The notes below the pieces were generated by a model. The model made no database searches and was not told the DNA's origin. It was given only the letters and a program-made list of their open reading frames with translations. Source: Sweltsa coloradensis (Eukaryota; Arthropoda; Insecta; Plecoptera; Chloroperlidae). Taken from it: a stretch of DNA of 64,000 nucleotides. Location of the stretch: NCBI GenBank assembly GCA_024449915.1, contig JAMZAV010001045.1:248001-312000 (forward strand). The letters run 5' to 3'. Positions 60,704 to 64,000 of the stretch are shown here, piece by piece. The first letter of the stretch is position 1; each line of letters begins with the position of its first letter. The position numbers and the translations under genes are program-made.

Positions 60704-62456
60704 CTGCGGACACACAACACGGTGTCAGACAATACTCCACGACCCACAGCAATGTAATACATACTATACTTGCTCCAACGAAAGAACGCAGATGCTTGGT
60801 AGTGGTGGGGGTAGAATGAATGCGCGGTAAAAGGAATGTCGCCTTTGTGTATGAAAGAGAAATATCTTTTACCAACGCAAGCAAAAATTATCTGTGCTAG
60901 ATCACTGAGTTCCTCCGTGTGCTAGATCCACGCTGAGCTAGCGTGAATAGAATTGACAAAGTTGTTATGTTGGGAAAACAATTTCGAGCCACCTGCATTC
61001 TTTCGTTGGGACCACTAAACCACATATATTATTAACATTGTATATTGAGTGCTCGGCGCTTAAACAAATAAACTCGTGTATGGCGATTTAGAGCGGTAAT
61101 TTTAAAACGAGAAAACTCGTGTATGACTGACAACGTGTAAATTAATGAGTATTTAACACACAAGTGTATGCTCATTCCCTTCTTGGCACAGAACAGTTGG
61201 TTAGTCCTACTTTGCATGGAAGTGAAGGTGTCAAGTGGTTAGTAAATACTGGTTGACAGCTTAGATACAATTAATTGAAATTAATTGGAAACTAACGCAA
61301 AGGTAGGAACTAAGGCCTAGTCTTAATGCTATGCCTAGGCATCGATTTAAGGGCAAGATTAAATGGCAAATAAAACTGATGAATTTCGTTGAATTAAATT
61401 CCTAATTTTGTGTTAAAAATAGACAAAAATATGCATATTTCGGTAAATAAAGTACCAATTTTGGTAAAATATTAGATCTTAAACGCAATACTTTACTTTA
61501 ACACAGCATTAGGAGAGAACTTACAATATTGATGCAGTGTGCGTCAGTTTAAAATGCAAATTTAATAACGTTAATTTTCTAATTCAATACGATGAAATTA
61601 ATATTTCTTCAGTTGCATTACAAATGCTTTGGACAAGGTGCCATTACACGTAATTTCACCATTTGTATTGACAATAAAAAGAGTTTTCAGTGAATAATAC
61701 AGATATATTCGTATTTTTTGCACTTAAAAATCATTAATTTCGGTATAAAAACCAATTTTATCTTAATTTCGGTATAAAAAACAAATTTCTCCCAATTTCC
61801 TTGTAAAAGCTATTATACCGCCACTTACGAAAAATGCGGGGCTCTATAATGCTCTCTTTACGTTCCATATAATATTTCTTCTAGGCTTGATAGTTCCTCT
61901 GGTAAATAGCGAATTTTCCTTTCACATAAGCAGCCATGTTTCTTATTTACGTCGATCGTTGCAGTTCACAGGGCAATATAAATCATGGCACAGAGAGTTG
62001 ACCACGCGATGTCGGTGAAAGCGGTATCTTCCAGACCCCTTGATTGACATATATCCCCGGCTGTACAAGTTCACCATTTGTACCAATTCACAATTAAAAC
62101 AATATTACGTATAAAAGAAATATATTGTATACATATACCATTTTAAAACTAGCATCGGCCTGCTTACATAAATAATAATTACATTAATTGTCTCGTGATG
62201 GTATGTTGGGGCAAAAACTCTTCCAGAATAACTAAAAAGTTCTGGATATATTATGCTTATGTTTTTAATAAATGTGCAACAGTTGTTAATGTCCAATATT
62301 TGTTTTTTCTAACTAGACCTACTAGTAATTTGTGTGTAAATTCCTCATAGAATATCAAGTTTCAAACTTTTAAATCACAAATTACTTTATAATCTGTGGA
62401 TCCCGGCCTGTACACATGTTGTTAGTACGATGTCAACAGGGACAATCTAGACTCAC

Positions 62457-62642
62457 CTGGTGACACTTGAGCTTCTCGCGGTTGAACGCGTAAGTGGCGA
62501 GCGCTGTCCCCTCAAAGCCGTACCGGATGTACGAGAGGTAAGTGATCCAGCGCAGGTACACGGGTATCGCGTCGAAGCTCACGAAGAAGCCGGAGAAGAG
62601 GAGGAAGGGGACGGACATCACCGGGGCCAGGAACACACCGTT
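62457..62642 (-). CDS. ABCG half-transporter, penultimate coding exon
   Basis: This exon encodes 62 residues, from NGVFLAPVMSVPFLLFSGFF to REKLKCHQ. It carries the strongest family signature in the gene: a hydrophobic segment ending FLLFSGFFVSFDAIP, then LRWITYLSYIRYGFEG, which is typical of the fifth membrane helix and following loop of ABCG1/ABCG4 proteins. A cysteine close to the exon end (KCHQ) and another just after the next junction (IYCHF) sit where ABCG proteins have loop cysteines. The acceptor AG is at 62643-62644 and the donor is GTGAGT (62451-62456), both phase 0. The frame runs 62 codons without interruption and is GC-rich in contrast to the AT-rich introns. The 748-base intron upstream (62643-63390) contains a SINE tail. 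Confidence 0.92.
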
Positions 62643-63084
62643 CTGACGACAGAGAGAGAGAAGAGGTTAGTTAACATTTAATACAAGAAACTAAAACATC
62701 CAACTTGACCGACGTGTTCAACGACTAAATAGGTCAAGAAAAAACAGTCTATGAAATATGGATGAAAGACTTCACATACAAATGAATGAATTTAATTGGA
62801 AAATCCAATGGAATTGTATTGAATAGAAATATCCCAGAAATTATAACATAAAAATTCAGCCTAAGTGGGCTCTGTTAAAGTAACAAAATCAAACAAGCCA
62901 ATAGTCAAGATAAAATATATCAATGTTTTAGTCATGGAAATAAAACAATATCTACTTGCATAAGACAATCAGATTCAATGACTAAACCAATGACATTCAA
63001 TTAATATGCTAGACTCTCAGTATGGCCGTGGGGAGCGTGCCAATTAGAAGCCATCATGAAAGGGGAAAACAGACGTCTAAAGTA

Positions 63085-63150
63085 CTGAAAATCAGTTATA
63101 TGACTGAGTGGGTAGACTCTAAATACGAATGTATTTATTTTATTTTATTT
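63085..63150 (+). mobile_element. Family B SINE tail in an ABCG intron
   Basis: CTGAAAATCAGTTATATGAC and GAGTGGGTAGACTCTAAATAC match the 3' end of the family B copies at 6995 and 32785, followed by a TATTTTATTT tail. Only the tail is present. It lies in the intron between the third-last and penultimate ABCG exons. Confidence 0.7.
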
Positions 63151-63390
63151 ACGTAAATTTGTACATATTTACATACAGACGGCGGTGCTCGCCCATCCGC
63201 TTAACAACAAACACAACTTCACAGCCACTTACATCGTTAGATTAGACAACTTGCTGAAGTATCTATGTGGCAGGGAAATGATTTTCCCCTTCCATGATGG
63301 CTTTCAATGGGCATGCTAGCGCTCAGGGTGAAGGATAGGAGAATGTATGTCATTGGACTAAACCGACACAGTAAATGACGGGATGCGTAC

Positions 63391-63546
63391 CTGTACGTTC
63401 ATGGCCGCCCCGACCACGAGCCCAACGCTCTGAGCTACGAACGAGATGAGGAGGCAGGCGGCAAGGAACATGGCGAACCTGCTCCACTCCTGAGGCTGAG
63501 ACGTCAGGAAGTAGACGATGGACACGTAGATCACGCAGAAGATGGC
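63391..63546 (-). CDS. ABCG half-transporter (ABCG1/4-like), third-last coding exon, partial gene
   Basis: This exon encodes 52 residues from AIFCVIYVSIVYF to VGAAMNVQ, with two hydrophobic stretches: IFCVIYVSIVYFL and LAACLLISFVAQSVGLVVGAA. The middle part of the membrane domain of ABCG half-transporters looks like this: a W/Y-rich loop with P-x-E followed by RF and a helix carrying AQSxGLxxGA. On the minus strand the exon follows an AG acceptor (63547-63548) and ends at CAG before GTACGC (donor GT at 63389-63390), so both borders are phase 0. ABCG proteins have an N-terminal nucleotide-binding domain and six C-terminal helices, work as dimers, and in the ABCG1/4 group are linked to sterol or lipid export. 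The nucleotide-binding exons and the start must lie beyond base 64000. The match to the subfamily comes from recalled family motifs; the transported substrate is unknown. Confidence 0.88.
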
Positions 63547-63944
63547 CTGGACACAAGAGAGACAAGATACTGTAGGTGCGTACACTTTTGTGGGACACCA
63601 TAATCTACACACTTAGTTTTGAGTACGGAACAAAATCATGTATTTTATGCACTATTTTTTCTAAGGCATCACGAAACCAAGTAAATAACTATACCTAGGA
63701 GGATTAGAAGACACTGATTTGGATGACAGTGGCTTCTAATCCAAGTAAAAAACATCACTTGAATGTTACATTATGATTGTGATCTACATAATGTTTACAC
63801 TCGTGTGCTAATTCTAGACAAAGTAAATTGTGAGAAAACAGCGACAAAGCAATTGCTTGCTTCCGAGTGCCGTGTTTCGTATTACATAGCCTAGCGAGTG
63901 GTGGCCGAAAGCAGGCCGGCCACATGTTCAAGGTCAATTGGTGA

Positions 63945-63964
63945 GGGGAAGGGAGGGGAGGGGG
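63945..63964 (+). other. G-quadruplex motif in an ABCG intron
   Basis: G-runs of 4, 3, 4 and 5 with 1-2 base loops on the plus strand, which is the non-coding strand of the ABCG gene. Confidence 0.7.
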
Positions 63965-64000
63965 ACAAAATCTGTTCACCAATGAAGCATCTACAACTCA

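Noticed and set aside
60246..60884. A 212-codon minus frame, the longest outside the retrotransposon.
   Set aside because: It runs through the ABCG last exon in the wrong frame, crosses a consensus splice acceptor and reads into a tRNA-like repeat (RPGIEPGS is the usual translation of a tRNA T arm).

Overview
This is animal nuclear DNA, most likely from an arthropod and probably an insect. The signs are a split ABC-transporter gene with GC-rich exons in AT-rich introns, a restriction-like-endonuclease (RLE) non-LTR retrotransposon, several tRNA-derived SINE families and many hAT-like non-autonomous elements. The species cannot be named from the sequence. There is no bacterial-style gene organisation, and almost no long open frame lies outside transposable elements.

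Layout. From 1 to about 6500 there are SINE fragments, a GAC/GTC-rich dispersed repeat (called R3 here, five copies before 5850) and a 231-bp tandem duplication. From about 6515 to 8850 there is a nest of insertions: a tRNA-derived SINE is split by two hAT-like elements with 8-bp target duplications; the larger one (6570-8371) contains a second SINE, which is itself split by a 701-bp foldback hairpin. From 9500 to 12620 come a GACA microsatellite and a giant inverted pair of degenerate minisatellites. From 13000 to 38000 the DNA is mostly AT-rich and non-coding, with SINE copies, a palindromic MITE (20584-20770), G-quadruplex motifs and a CpG-rich, possibly promoter-like block (about 37976-38280).

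A nearly full-length but broken RLE-type non-LTR retrotransposon occupies about 38821-44518. It has a Myb-like N-terminus, a reverse transcriptase with YADD, a CCHC knuckle and an RLE. An (ATT)n tract lies on both sides, suggesting insertion into a trinucleotide microsatellite as described for Dong-type elements. From 44600 to 60000 there are more MITEs, LINE tails and low-complexity DNA.

The only convincing host gene is at the right end on the minus strand: the last three coding exons of an ABCG half-transporter of the ABCG1/ABCG4 type (63391-63546, 62457-62642, 60545-60703). All have consensus splice sites and phase-0 joints. The 5' part of the gene lies beyond base 64000. The TE-rich DNA between 1 and 60000 is intergenic, or intronic to genes whose exons are not here; no pathway or operon links its features.
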